Shown here piece after piece: positions 45,801 through 58,174 of a stretch of 64,000 nt of DNA. Under the pieces are notes generated by a model. The model did no database searches. It was given only the letters and a program-made list of their open reading frames with translations, and had not been told where the DNA came from. The first letter of the stretch is position 1. Each line of letters opens with the position of its first letter. The stretch covers positions 145,320,091 to 145,384,090 of the forward strand of contig OY282560.1 in NCBI GenBank assembly GCA_958295665.1. Direction: 5' to 3'. This stretch comes from Tipula vernalis. Taxonomy: Eukaryota; Arthropoda; Insecta; Diptera; Tipulidae. The translations under genes were made by a program, and so were the position numbers.

Positions 45801-48400
45801 ATCCCGTACTTGACCCAAATTTGAATCGATTGCACTACATAGCCCTTTGCTTCTATACCATAACCACAAGTACATTTTTTACTTAATTACTTGATTTTAC
45901 TTCAAATACCTCACCTTTGTGTAAAATGTCACCTGAATATTTGGTAAAATAAAAACGAAAAAAAAATAGCGTAAATTACGTTAATTCTTATTTTAATCTT
46001 AAAAAATAAAAAAAAAAATAAATTATTTTTAGAATTGAGCCAAAAACGATATATTTTTAATTTTCTTTTTTTTTATTTCTTAAAATTAAGATTTATAAAT
46101 ATTTTTTTTTTTTTTGATAATTTTCAATTTTTTCACAAAATTTTTTATAAAAATTATATTTGTATGTCAAGATCACAATTTAATAAAAAAAAAATTTATA
46201 AAAATTTTATAAATTTATGTGTGATTGATGAAAATTTTTCTTATATCCGCGAATTTTCATCCATTTGAAAATTACGCAACTCTAAAGATTTATTTTCACA
46301 AAATCACTTTCGTAATAATCACTGTAGTTAATTTAATTTATTTATTTTATTATTTTACGATTTATTAATTACATTTAATTTCGTTTATAAAATTAAAATT
46401 AAAAATTTGTTTACTTTATTTTTAAAAGTAACACTAAAACAAAAAAAAATTCGAAATTCATGTTCGAATTAGTCAAGCGACGAAGAAAGACTAAATTAAA
46501 TTAAAAAAAAAAAATTGAACAATATAAATAAAAAAAATATTTGCTATAAAAAATAAAAATGCAATAAAATGATGACAATATAAAGAAAATTAGTTTCATT
46601 AATTTAATTGAAGTGGCGGTAATTAATGTAAATAATTTGAAGTTTGTTCATCACGAGAAAAACTTTCTTATCCGATTTATGTTAATCAGAAAATTTAGAT
46701 ATAACGTTGTAAAATCATATGGTGGAAATGTATATAGTATTAGGGAGGTTTAAGATATTTTCAACCAAACTTGCAATGCGGCTTACAGTTGTGTCCTGTT
46801 GTGTTTTGACTTTTTAATGAACAAATCAAAAATAGTTTTTTACTAGAACAAAGGCTCTCGATATTAAATTCGTAAATCCCAAAATGGAGATACCACCCAA
46901 AAAATACCACCATGACGTGCAATATGCTAATTTGGGCATATTTTTCATAATAAAGCGTAAATCCGCTTCTACAAATAAGGAAATTACAGATCGATCTGTT
47001 CATATTGATAGATTATGTAAAGTTAGGCTTCTTTACACCGAAAACAGTGTATGACAATAAAATGGATCTTTTACAAGTAAAATGACCCAAAACACACAAT
47101 ACGAAAAATTAATGTACGGTTTCGCATCAAAGTATTATTGAGCTCTTAATTTAGATCACACACGGGACACGGCACAATTTTCATAACAAGTCTCCCAAAA
47201 ATATTCACTTTTCACAAGAAAAGTAGTAAAGATTATTAATACCTGCAATTAGCAAGAGTTTTGCATATTGTTCAGAAAAACCACTAGAGAAAGATGCCAA
47301 GTCTTATTTTGCCTTGTTGGATCATCGATGTAAGCTTATCGGGAAAACAAATCGTTACTACGATATATTAGGTTATCTTTTCTAATGAATGTCTGTTTTT
47401 GTCAAATTAAAGTAAAAACTACTATTTTTATGAACAATGCATTTTGTCAGTGACGTCCAAACTTATTTTGTCCGGGCAAAAACATAAATTTAGATTTACA
47501 GAACTTGGCGGGCTGATATATTTTAAATTCATAATAAATTCAGTTAGATTAAGATTTATATTTAACGAAGCAATGCTTAATATGTATGGCAGGGCTGCCA
47601 GACATCCTTTTGTTTTTAACACCACACAAATTACGTCCACTCATCTCATCATCTGCCCCTATCTCCGTTGACGGCGAACCATGCATTGTCTGTTTTTTCT
47701 TAATCTATTCTTAATATGTAGACTTTATAGCTACATTTCTTATTTTCTGAAAATCAGGTTTTTTCCACTCAGGTTGATCTGATCAGTTTTGTTGCTTTAT
47801 CTTATTTTTTCCAATCTGTAAAAGTATTTCGATTTCTCAGATTCATTTTAGTTTTGCTAACTTCACATTATTCAAACCACTAATGCTCTCAATAAATTTT
47901 TTCTATTCAAAGGTAACGATGGAAATGGAAACCGAAAAAATTATAATTGTATAATAAATTCGGGCGAAGCTAAATAACCGAATTAATTAATGAAATAAAT
48001 ATTATCGATCAACAAATGTGAAACCATGGACATGACCGTCGAAAATTGCACAGTTAGACTACTGTTTCTTATTAAATCGCAATATAATCTAATATTGTGA
48101 AAATTTCAAAATCCTTTCACATTTCTACTTTTCGATTGTAAGGAAGTTAGATAAGTATTGTAACCGCGAAAAAATGTTATTGCAATTTTCGCGATCTTCA
48201 CGAATTAGTTTACCAGGACCCCGAAAGATCGACTAAACCATGTCGTGTCCGTCCTTCCATTCATTCCTTTTTTATTTTTGTTTCTCCTCCCATTTTCACA
48301 AATATTGATAGTTTTGGTCGAAATCTTGCAAAAAATATAGGTTTTAGTAATAAGCAATTTTGGGTCTATTCGACTCTCTCGGATTGCAGTAGCAATGAAA
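42830..48400. other. intergenic, AT-rich, no gene seen
   Basis: Longest stretch without recognisable genes. It includes nearly pure A/T runs at 45940-46580, a CGAGAGCGAG block near 44090, and a GGCAGGGCTGCCAGACATCC sequence near 47587 that looks like part of a retroelement. The open frames here (for example 44917-45144) show no family signature. Confidence 0.45.
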
Positions 48401-48409
48401 ACTGCTAAA

Positions 48410-48601
48410 TAGATTTTTTCAAAAACGGCTCCGAGGGATTTTTATCCTTAAACCAATATTTCCTCAGTTCAAGAAACCAAAGCAATAACTGAACGTAATC
48501 AGATGATGAAAAACATTTTTTGCATCTCGCCCCTATCGGGATTCGAACCCGACACATCCCGATCCAAGCGCCACAGCTTTAACTACTACGCCGTTTGGTA
48601 G
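48410..48601 (-). mobile_element. tRNA-derived SINE
   Basis: On the minus strand, 48600-48519 reads as a degenerate tRNA. It has a box A-like GGCGTAGTAGTTAAAGC and a perfect box B with T-arm TCGGGTTCGAATCCCGA. The acceptor stem does not pair, so it is not a working tRNA gene. The downstream body contains GGAGCCGTTTTTGAAAAAA, which also occurs in the TIR of the CAC-ended element. The pol III promoter parts support a SINE; body length is uncertain. Confidence 0.6.
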
Positions 48602-48609
48602 ATTCTACA

Positions 48610-50013
48610 CAGACTGGCATAGAAAACAGGCCACCTTAGAACAATTTTTTTTAACGCGAATATCTTTTGAACCGCACTAGTAGGAAACATGAAACAAAAA
48701 CCAAATTCAAGGTCATTCAAAACAATCTTATAAAATATTATCATAAAAACTTTGTCCAATCATGGGGCTGAGTGTTTTACTTATCCCACAACATGGCTTA
48801 CAACAAAATTTTCTGCTGGAGCTGGAAACATGGAATAAATCCAAATTCAAGATAATTGAAAACAATCTTGGAAAATGAGGGTAAGACCTACTCTTTCTAA
48901 ACATATGGTTGAGGTTTTTACGAATTTTCAAACAAAAACCAAAAAATGACAAATTTTAAAAATTTTATTTAAATTTTCACAAACATAAACACAACAACAA
49001 AATCATAATTAACCAATAAAAAATGTTTAGTAGCGTATGTGTATATTGATAACCGCTGTAAACCTCCGTCCCTTACTTTTTGATAATCTGTTGGATATCG
49101 CAATGAGATATTTTCCTATTCCTCTAAGAGCGCGCTTCGGAGTTGTTCCATCTTCTTCCGAGCTGGAATACGAGACCGAATTCTTCTACCAAGAATGTCC
49201 CAAACATGTTCTAAAGGATTCAAATTGGGACACTTTTCCGACCACGTCATCTTTGAAATATTTAACATCTGCCATGTATTCATTCACAACTCTGTGAACA
49301 TGATGTCTTACATTATCTTGTATTAACATAAAATTATCGCCTATAAATGGTACGTAGGGAACAACATATTCTTCCATTATATAGCGAACTGCCGTTGATC
49401 CGTTTGGAATTGATGATGGTCTGATTCGGTTCGAACGCTTTCGTCAAATATGCATGGAGAGTAACGTTCCCCAGGTCGTCCGCAAACAAAATTTCGATAC
49501 ATCGGTGAATAAAACTTGGCTCCGATCAGATTCAGTCCAATTTTCATGTTTCCTAGCAAATAATAACGGAGTAGTTGCGACAGAAATTCTAGACCCGTGG
49601 CTGGTCTTCGTGCTTGAAGCTCTGCTTCTCCCAACCTTTGCCGTACTGTTCTTTCGCTTACATTTATATTATTGTACGTACGTATAATAATTCATTGCAG
49701 ATCTCAACAGCGGTTGCATGACGATTTCTAAGAGTTGATGAAACTAAAAAACGGTCATCTCGAACGTTTGTGTTACTCTTTGCTGACCGTACCTTGTCGC
49801 CGTTACTCCTTCTGACTTTAGCGACATAATAAAAACGTAACACATTGACAGAGCAAAATGTAAACTCGATCATAATTTGCCGATATATTTAAATTTTCCA
49901 TGGCATCCCGCATTTTCCAAGATTTTTTTGAATGGCCTTTAATTTGGTTTTTACTTCATGTTTCTAGGTAGTGCGGTAATGTCCGAATATTTTTCAGGAA
50001 CATCATTTTCACA
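48610..50013 (-). mobile_element. Tc1-like element with long TIRs
   Basis: The left end begins AGACTGGCATAGAAAACAGG near TA. Its inverted repeat (CCGCACTA..GGAAACATGAA) is matched in inverse at about 49905-50010, but the right terminus is eroded. Inside, the minus strand encodes a broken Tc1 transposase: VRDDRFLVSSTLRNRHATAV (N-terminal), RRPATG, RPGERYSPCIF, and YVPFIGDNFMLIQDNVRHHV (second catalytic Asp). The left TIR contains a partial tandem duplication: CCAAATTCAAG occurs at 48700 and again near 48841. It supplies the empty site for the insertion at 35623-38216. Confidence 0.75.
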
Positions 50014-50029
50014 ATTGATAAGTACACTT

Positions 50030-51130
50030 AAAGCATGTGTATCAGATTATCCAGTGTAAACGTCGTAATCAGATAAATATGCTGACTTATTAATTTCACA
50101 ACTATACCTTGTGCGAATCGTATTATCTAGTTCTGTTAATTGTGTTTCATCTTCTTCATATTTTGTAACTGATCCCAAGACGGAAGAATTTGGTACGATA
50201 TTTGTCTCAATAGATGATACAGGTAGTAGACGATAACAGCTTTCATTATATCCAATAAGTATGCACTCTTTACTTTTATCTTTGAACTTGGACCTCAATT
50301 TCTTAAAGCACGACACCCATAAATCTTTGTTATATCTGCAACAGCAGGACTTCTATATACTAGAAATGTAGCTATTTTTAGTGCTTCGGCCCATAATTCC
50401 TTTGGCAGTTTGGCTCTTTTAAGTATGGCCCTTGCCTTTTATATGAGAGTGCAATTCATTGTTTCGCTAATACCATTTAACTTTGGACTATAAGCAGGTG
50501 TGAATTCCAGTTCAATATGGCTTCCATTACAGAGACTCTTTATTGCAGACGACAAATATTCACCACCATTGTCACATCTAAAACATTAAATTTTACTGTT
50601 GATATGCGTTTCTGTCATTCCTTTGTAGGTTTTGAAATAATCGTATACTTCAGACTTATTTATCAACAAAACTGCTACCGTTACGTGCGTCTAATTGTCG
50701 ATAAATGTTACAAAATATCTGTAACCATCAAAGGTATTAGCTTCTGCAGGCCCACCTGTACAAGGATTTTGTGTCATTTTCCCTTTTACCCAACTCTCGC
50801 AAAATTGCAAATTATCGTTTAAATTGTCCTTAATAGCTTGAACCATTTGATTATTTACAAGCTGGTATAACCTTCGGTTGTTAATATTTCAATACCTTCT
50901 ATACCATAACTAATTTTGTTTGTTATAACTGCTACGGCATTTAGCTCTCACTTTGTAATATGTAAACTTGATCCAATATCATCAATGGCACTATTGAGTA
51001 AAGCTTCAGCAACTACTTTATTGTTCAGTCTCTTGCAACAATTGTTTTAAACATGTTACCATCCTCACGAAGTACTCTTTTTCTTGTCGGCATTACGACA
51101 GCATATCTACAATTAGAAAAAATACCGTTT
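50030..51130 (-). mobile_element. Ty1/copia fragment (integrase region)
   Basis: The minus strand shows CDNGGEYLSSAIKSL and then EFTPAYSPKLNGISETMN of the copia integrase core (about 50590-50460). These are followed by LPKELWAEALK and, near 50290, KSKECILIGYNESCYRLLPV of the region after the integrase. Stops and frame changes are common. No RT core or LTRs are visible. It directly follows the eroded end of the Tc1 element. Confidence 0.75.
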
Positions 51131-51554
51131 AATTCTATTTGTTCGACAAAATATAGAAATAAATTATTTTACCTGGAACCTGTGACTTTGAGCAACCCGA
51201 TTTCTTATAAATAGGGGATTCCCCGGATTGCCTTGCATTATGAAAATTTGTTTCACACAAAACTAAACTATAATTGACTTTATACAAAATACAATAATTC
51301 TATATATAAAAAAATACTTTAATAAGATTTTTTTGTTTGATTAGCACTCGAAAGGCTCAAGTCCGATTAAGATGCAGAAAAATGTCTGCCTTGTGAAATT
51401 TTTGCGTGAAACTTAGAGCTGCACGCAAAACAAAAATATCCACTAATTAAACTGAGGAAGAAAATGTAAACAAAAATGGTGAGACATATCGGATGCCATA
51501 TGTTTTGACATTTATCTGTAGAAAGAAAATTTATCTCTAAAATATCCGGAAAAT

Positions 51555-52598
51555 GTGGACAACGAGACTCGGGTCTTTAGGCCTGTCTCTAAGTCTACAA
51601 ATAATCGACGGGACATAAGCTCAAGCGAGGCTAGTCCCTCCACTCGGGTCACCAAATCTGAGTATAGAAATACAAAGCGGAACAAAAGCACGAATGAAAC
51701 TGGTTCATCAAAACCAACCTATAATACTAGGAGGAAGGCCTGAAGGGCCCTGGTTAAGATCAATAACATCTCGCCAGAAGACAGAACGGATAAAGATAAA
51801 GCCACGCTTGCGTGGGCAAAAAAAGTCACCGAGAAAAAGTGAGAAGACCCTTCAGCTAGCTCACAGCTTAAAAGAAACAAGGATCAGCTGGTTGTTGCAG
51901 TTATTGACAAATCCCAAGAGGATGGCAGTATCACGCCCGCCAATTGGAGGAAGGTGGAAGGAGCCTTAGCCACCACCTACCTGAAAGTCCTATCGGAAAA
52001 CCCAGGACCTGCTCCGACTTGTCGGGATGCGGGCTGGCACAGGAATCAGGTGAAACTAACTGCCTGTGCAGATCAGAGGTCCCTGCTGCTTTATAAGAAG
52101 GAGGTGGCGGGACTTAGCGAGGTATGGCCCGGAGCCAGCCTTGCTGTGATTGATAGAGAGGAGATCCCCTGCAGGCCAAGAGCTAAGGTGTACATCCCTT
52201 CGGAGCCTAGTAATCCGAAAGTGATACTCCAGTAGTTGCAGGTTGGCAACCAAGATTTGCCAACGCACAATTGGAAAGTTGCCAAGCTCGAGGAGGCAAA
52301 GGCTGACTATATGTCAGCTGTTATCATCTTAAACAGGGAGTCACTGACTGCACTGGAAAAAACCAACGGTTTAATCAACTATGGTTTCAGTGCAGTCACA
52401 ATCAAGGTGTACAAGAAGAACGTGGACAAGCCGCAGGCTCCGAAGTCATCTTCAAAAACTACCGCGGTGCTTGGTAGCTCATCTGCGTGCGCGGAGGTAG
52501 CCAGCCAAGCGGAAACTCTCTCTCGACAGAGGACAGAGGACTTCTCATCAGGTGATGACTCTGATGTTACTGTGGTGGAGAAGAGACTGCAGATATGA
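51555..52598 (+). pseudogene. LINE ORF1 (gag-like, DUF4780-type)
   Basis: ORF1 encodes the RNA-binding partner of the LINE. It starts MDNETRVFRPVSKSTNNRRD, a basic Ser/Thr-rich region, and is interrupted by a stop at 51741. It resumes in shifted frames through WRKVEGALATTYLKVLSENP, then GWHRNQVKLTACADQRSLLL, WPGASLAVIDREEIPCRPRA and KVYIPSEPSNPKVILQ. After a stop at about 52235 it continues with HNWKVAKLEEAKADYMSAVI to VTVVEKRLQI. This order matches the DUF4780 domain found in LOA-group ORF1 proteins. The TGA at 52596-52598 overlaps the ORF2 start. Confidence 0.7.
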
Positions 52599-55500
52599 CA
52601 CTGACATTTCTGCAAGTCAACCTCCACCACTCTAAGGCAGCATCAGCTGCTCTAATTTTAAAAATTGTGAAAGAAGCGACAGATGTCGTCTTGATCCAGG
52701 AACCTTGGGTCACTGAAGACCGGGTACTTGGGCTCAAGACTCCCTCTTATAGATTAATGCACACGAAAAAAGAAGATAAGATTCGGTCGTGCATTCTCAT
52801 TAAAAATAACATAAGTTGTTTTCTGCTATCAAATTTCAGTAATGGAGATGTAGCAGCGGTCAGCATTGAAGTCGATAAACGAAACCTCTGGCTAGTATCA
52901 GCTTACCTAGCTCATGATGAAGTGGATACTCCACCAATCATTCTAGGTGAGCTAATCTTGGAGGCTCAGAAGGGCAAGGTTGGAGTCATCCTTGGGAGTG
53001 ATGCAAATGCTCATCACACGATCTGGGGAAGTAGGCAATAAGCCGACCTTTATAACTAGTAATAGACAGGAGGTATTGGATATTACACTTGTCTCAAGCG
53101 TTTTGACGATTAGTCTATTAAACTGGAGAGTGTCGGAGGACCACTCCTTTTCTGATCATTGTTATCTTCAATTTGAAATGGACTTGACTTCTCCAAAAAG
53201 TCCAATCTATAGAAACAGGAGGAAAACCAACTGGGATACCTTTAGAACTATTCTGGGTAATTCACTACCAGTTCCGGTGCCAAAACCTCCAAAAACTGCG
53301 CAAGAGCTCGATGGCTTTGTGGACGAGTTGTCCAGCGCTTTTAATGAAGCGATACTGGGCTCTAGTCCGCCTAGCAGGCCTAGGGGTAAATCTCGGCCAC
53401 CCCGGTGGTCCATGGAGATTCAACAAACACGTCGAAAATGCAAAAGACTCTTCAAAACAGCACGTAAAACAAAAGCTGTTGTAGACTGGGACTCCTATAA
53501 GGAAGTCCTCAAAATTTACAAATATCAAATGAGAAGTACCAAAAACAACTCTTGGAGACTATACTGTGGCAAAATTTAGGAGACTTCGGAGATGTCTAGG
53601 CTACGCAAAGTACTAGCAAGTGGTCCTTCCATCCCAAGTTATCTTCAACAACCGGATGGGATATGGACCACTAATAGTGCAGAATCGTTGGAACTTCTGA
53701 TGGAGACTCATTTTCCTGGTTGTTCCGAATCTGTACATAGCACATCGGTAGATAAAAGGGCTAGTAGTCTCATAGGCCAAATTATTAGCAGACACAAGAT
53801 CCTGTGGGCGATAAACAGTTTTAAGCCATATATGTCGCCTGGACTCGATGGTATTATCCCTGTGGATATTCAACAAACTACGGATCTAACAATTTCCTGG
53901 TTAGAGGTAATTTTCAAAGGCAGCCTAGAACTATGTCACATTTCTAGAAAATGGATAGAAGTGAAGGTTACTTTCATACCTAAGGCGGGAATAACGCTCA
54001 CACTGCAATCCCAAAGACCTTAGACCGATTAGCTTGTCTTCCTTCCTTTTTAAAACACTGGAAAGACAAATAGAAGCTCATATTAGAGGCACGATTGTGT
54101 CGAAAAAGCTGTCTAAATCTCAACATGCATATTGCTCTATGAATATAGAGATTACGCAATGGTAACCTTCTTGGATATTGAGGGGGCCTTTAAAAATGTG
54201 CTTCCAGGGGCTATAACTCGGGTACTTTCAGATATGGGAGTGGATGAATCACTCAAGGACTGGATAGATCAAATGCTAAGAGGCAGGATCATAAATACTA
54301 GTTTTGGGGAATCCTCCGTCAGAAGATTTGCAAGCAGAGGTACACCACAGGATGGCGTACTGTCCCACAATGGCTGTGGATTAAATGTGAACCCACACAA
54401 AACCGAATTGGTTCTCTTCTCTAGGAAACATAATCTTCCTCATATCGATCCTCCCACTTTAAATAGGTTCAGTTTGACTTTTACAGTTGAAGCGAAGTTT
54501 CTGGGTCTCGTTTTGGATAGCAAATTAAATTGGAAATCTAATATTCTGGAACGGACAAAGAAAGCTACGGTAGCGCTATACTCTTGCAAAAATGCCATTA
54601 GGAAAGGATGGAGGCTGGAGCCCCGCATCGTATATTGGCTTTATACCGCAGTAGTCAGACCCATACCCTTGTATGGGGTATAGTCTGGTGGCCTGCTCTG
54701 GACAAAACTATCGACCAAAAGCTGTTGACAAATGTTCAGAGAACAATCTCTCTGTGGATCAGTGGTGCACTGAGGAGCACATCCACTCAGGCACTTGATA
54801 CTCTGCTATTTTTGACTCCTCTTGATATCTTGGAGGAACAGCTGGCAGGTTGTACTGCCATACGGCTGAAATCCATCTTAATGTGGACCTGCAACAATAC
54901 AGGGCACTCATCTATTTTGTGTAACAAACAAATTCCCAAGACCACCGACTATACTGTCCCGTCACTATCTTTTGACACAAAGTTCCGGACTAGGATCCCA
55001 TCCAGGGAGGACTGGGACGGGTAAGTCCGTCTCCCCGACTACTGTAGCATTTTTCAAGCTAAAGTAACTGCCAGAAAGGAAGTCGTAGACTGGTTGAGGT
55101 ATAATGTAATATAGGTTTGTGATATTCGCATATATACGGACAATCAGCCTGCCATTAAAGCGCTTCAATCACACCTCCTCACGTCGAAAGTAGTCCAGAA
55201 CTGTCTCTCATCTGTTAACGAGATGGCAGATCAGTTCAACATTCACATTTTATGGGTGCCAGGACATTTTATAAGTATAAATGTCGATGAACTGGCTCGA
55301 CGTGGTACAACGGACCACTTCTCACAAAGCAGAAAGGATATTGAAATGCCTCTTGCGGTATGCAAACTGCTGCTTCAGGAAGAAGCTAGCAAGCTGACGA
55401 ATGATAGATGGTCAAGTATTACCTCTTGCGTAATAACTCGGAAGGTCTGGCCAAAGTTGGACTTGGCGAGATCCAAACAGCTGATCTCACTTCAGCGAAG

Positions 55501-55774
55501 TCAGATCAGTGTGGTTGTTGGAGTGGTTACGGGGCACTGTCTTATAGGGAGGCATGCGAGTAGACTTGGTGTCTTCTCACATGACTACTGTCGTAGATGC
55601 GAGAACGAAGAGGAGGAAGAGATAGTACTTCATCTTCTTTGCACCTGCCCTCGTCTGGCACGAAACAGACTAAAGTTTCTAGGGGCACCCCTATTCAAAG
55701 ACCTGACGGACCTCTGTAGGATGGACGTCAGGAGTATCCAGCGCTTTGTTAACAGCTCAAAATGGTTCCAGTGA
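52595..55774 (+). pseudogene. LINE ORF2 (EN-RT-RNase H)
   Basis: ORF2 starts MTLTFLQVNLHHSKAASAAL. The endonuclease continues through VVLIQEPWVTED and GSDANAHHTIWGSRQ, then loses about 60 bp before NKPTFITSNRQEVLDITLVS and DHSFSDHC. RT blocks are KPYMSPGLDGIIP (53830), KVTFIPKAG and LRPISLSSFLFKTLE (54030), FLDIEGAFKNV (54170) and RGTPQDGVLS (54345). The sequence then jumps to CGLNVNPHKTELVLFSRK, so the block with the catalytic YxDD is deleted. A degraded RNase H (YTDNQPAIKAL, then HILWVPGH) lies at 55130-55270. The end has CRRCENEEEEE and HLLCTCPRLARNR, the zinc knuckle. Not functional. Confidence 0.8.
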
Positions 55775-55867
55775 GTTGGAGGAATAATTATTCGTGGTAT
55801 GGCTACGGACCATTTTTGTGTCTATGCCTGGTCCTAGTGGACCGCCACCCAAACCTAACCTAACCTT

Positions 55868-57890
55868 ATCATTCGATTTGACAGTTTTTGAAAATTTGAT
55901 TGTTCATCTTTTATAAACATTTTACGTTTGATCATTGTATGAGTTTTCATAATATACTTTTATTATGTTTATTTGTTACTATAAAAAATCAAAAAATAGT
56001 CGAGTCGAATATATTTTATAGCAACAATATTATTTTTATAGTAACAATTGCTAAGAAAAATACAAAAAGCCTAACAAAATTTTACATGTTTATGTTGTTG
56101 TTCTTGTCATTCAAACGAAAATTATAATGTACTAATCACTTCTTTGCTTGCAAGGCAAACATTTTTCGACGTCTAAATCGGACTAATAGCATAAAAAATG
56201 AAAAATAAACAATACCGAAATGCCCCAATTCCACTGTGAATAATTGACTGAGCTGACTTGAAGTCGGAAGAAGATCAGATAGAGCATTTCTTTATCTTTT
56301 TTATATCAAGATTTTATGGGTAAATTTTGACAGCAAACACAAACATAATTAAGAATTATTAAAAAATACGTATTAATATTAATTCGATTATTTCCACATC
56401 TCAAAATTTTCTAAAAAATGAATTATTATTAATACTCATATCAGACTTATTTTTTTCGAATATTTTCCGTCATAAAATACAAAATTAAAAATATCTCTAC
56501 CATAAAAATGACAAAACATTATTAGCTGGTGCGAGAAATATTTTTCATCGGTACAAAATATTTATGTACCCAGCAGACGATTCAGATCTAACAAAGGCAT
56601 TTAAAATATCTGACAAAAATGCCTGGTAATGCCTGACTTTGCCTTTTATTGCAAATAGTAATCGACCTCCATGTCCTGCTGGCATATATGGAGTAAGTTA
56701 AATAAAACGACTGACAATAAGCAACCGATTACGAATGGCTGACATTGAGCATTAATTAAGGCCTTACTATTATACGTGACCGATAATTTACACATTGATG
56801 GCGCAAACGGCTCGAATTGAAAATGTAGGAACCCAAATAATAAAAATAACGAAATATTGTGTAAAATTGAATTTAATTTTTTTTAATTTTAACTTTATAA
56901 CTTTTAAATTAATCTTGACACAATATTAATAATAAGATAATAAGATAAATTGTAAAATTTAAACCTATTCTTAAAAGAATTCGTCCTCGATTGGTGGTGT
57001 TTATTAAGCAAGCGGTGGATCTCAGTTTTACAAATTTCACATATTCTTCAAAACATGAAATTTTCGAATCGCCTTTTAATGCACCTAATAGAAAAGAAAG
57101 AATGGGTTTTAATATTTTGAAAAATAAATAACCAGTTATTTAATAAAAGCTTCCCAAATAGAGTTTGGTGTAAATTTGATGTTTGAGTCATAATGTAATT
57201 AGTCGATCATAGTAAGGCATAATTAGTGCTCAATGCCACCCATTCGTAATGCATTTCGTGTTGATTTGTCGGCTGTTTTATTTAACTTATATATACATAC
57301 ATGCATGACCCCTAAATATGACAGCGGGAAATATAGGTCAATTATGTGATTATTAAATGTAAATTATGCTTAAACAAACTTATGTATACGAAACAAAAAA
57401 TTATCAGTACACCAACACCGCAATCATGCCGTACTATTTTATTTCAATTATTGAGACATTACTGTAACATATCTCGCGTAATCATCATTTAGGCTAATTT
57501 ATAAAATTTCGTACATACATAACATTGCAATAAATAAATCAAATTTCCGTTCCTCCGAACTGCAGTCGAATATTGATTACTGAAACTTTGATTTTAATAT
57601 GTAGTTTTATTGCATAGATAATATGCTATTGTCCTCAAAAATTACGTGGGTAATTTATTTCGTTTCACTTTAAAATATAAACCAAAACACCCAATGGCAA
57701 AATACTTACAACTGTGTTGATGTAAAAATCACTTTAACTTAGAACTTTACATTTTATATTAGTGTATTTAAGATATTTCAATTTAACTTAAGCACAATTT
57801 ATTAATTGTTACGTGTAAAAATATCAATCAAAATCAATTTGTAAAATGGTTTGTTATGAAAGTAGGACGATGTCAGGGTTTGACACTTTC
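55868..57890. other. intergenic, AT-rich
   Basis: No gene or element recognised between the LINE and the probable cyclin Q promoter. Confidence 0.5.
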
Positions 57891-57894
57891 AAAT

Positions 57895-57910
57895 TTATCG
57901 ATATCGATAA
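57895..57910. promoter_or_regulatory. two overlapping DRE motifs
   Basis: TTATCGATATCGATAA is a perfect palindrome holding TATCGATA twice (57896-57903 and 57902-57909). TATCGATA is the DREF-binding element common in promoters of growth and cell-cycle genes in flies. It lies about 280 bp upstream of the candidate cyclin Q 5'UTR exon. Confidence 0.5.
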
Positions 57911-58144
57911 GTTTTTAATGTTTGCTCGTTTTTAATTATTAAATTTTAGTATTTTAATATATTATTTTGATCCATAAATTGATTTCACGTATTTAGAATA
58001 ATTATATACATTCTTGGAATTGTATATTTTCTTTAAATAAAAATGTATGTTCGAATAACATTGAAGAGCTTTAAACGTACTCATTTTTAAAATAGCAAGA
58101 GAGAGTAAATTATTAGTTTATGTTTTCGATGGCAATTTATTTTC

Positions 58145-58152
58145 TATAAAAG
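58145..58152 (+). promoter_or_regulatory. TATA-like box
   Basis: TATAAAAG, with a plausible start of transcription about 30 nt downstream (58175-58185). A TCAGTG initiator-like motif lies at 58234, too far for this box. Confidence 0.35.
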
Positions 58153-58174
58153 CGAGAAATTTGCTGTCAAAATT

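Larger units (their letters stand above)
51545..55867 (+). mobile_element. LOA-type non-LTR retrotransposon
   Basis: A nearly full-length but broken LINE with two ORFs. It has a gag-like ORF1 (to 52598), then ORF2 with endonuclease, reverse transcriptase, RNase H and a C-terminal zinc knuckle, then a short 3'UTR ending AACCTAACCTAACC. The presence of RNase H and the SDANAHHTIWGS endonuclease motif point to the LOA/R1/I group, LOA most likely. GC content is clearly above the surroundings. The second copy at 62285-63097 shares the 3' end. Confidence 0.8.

Noticed and set aside
48519..48600. Functional tRNA gene
   Set aside because: The T-arm and boxes are good but the acceptor stem does not pair and no anticodon arm forms cleanly; a SINE head explains it better.
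55852..55867. True telomeric repeat array
   Set aside because: Only two to three CCTAA units, present in both LINE copies as part of their 3' end; no longer TTAGG array is seen.
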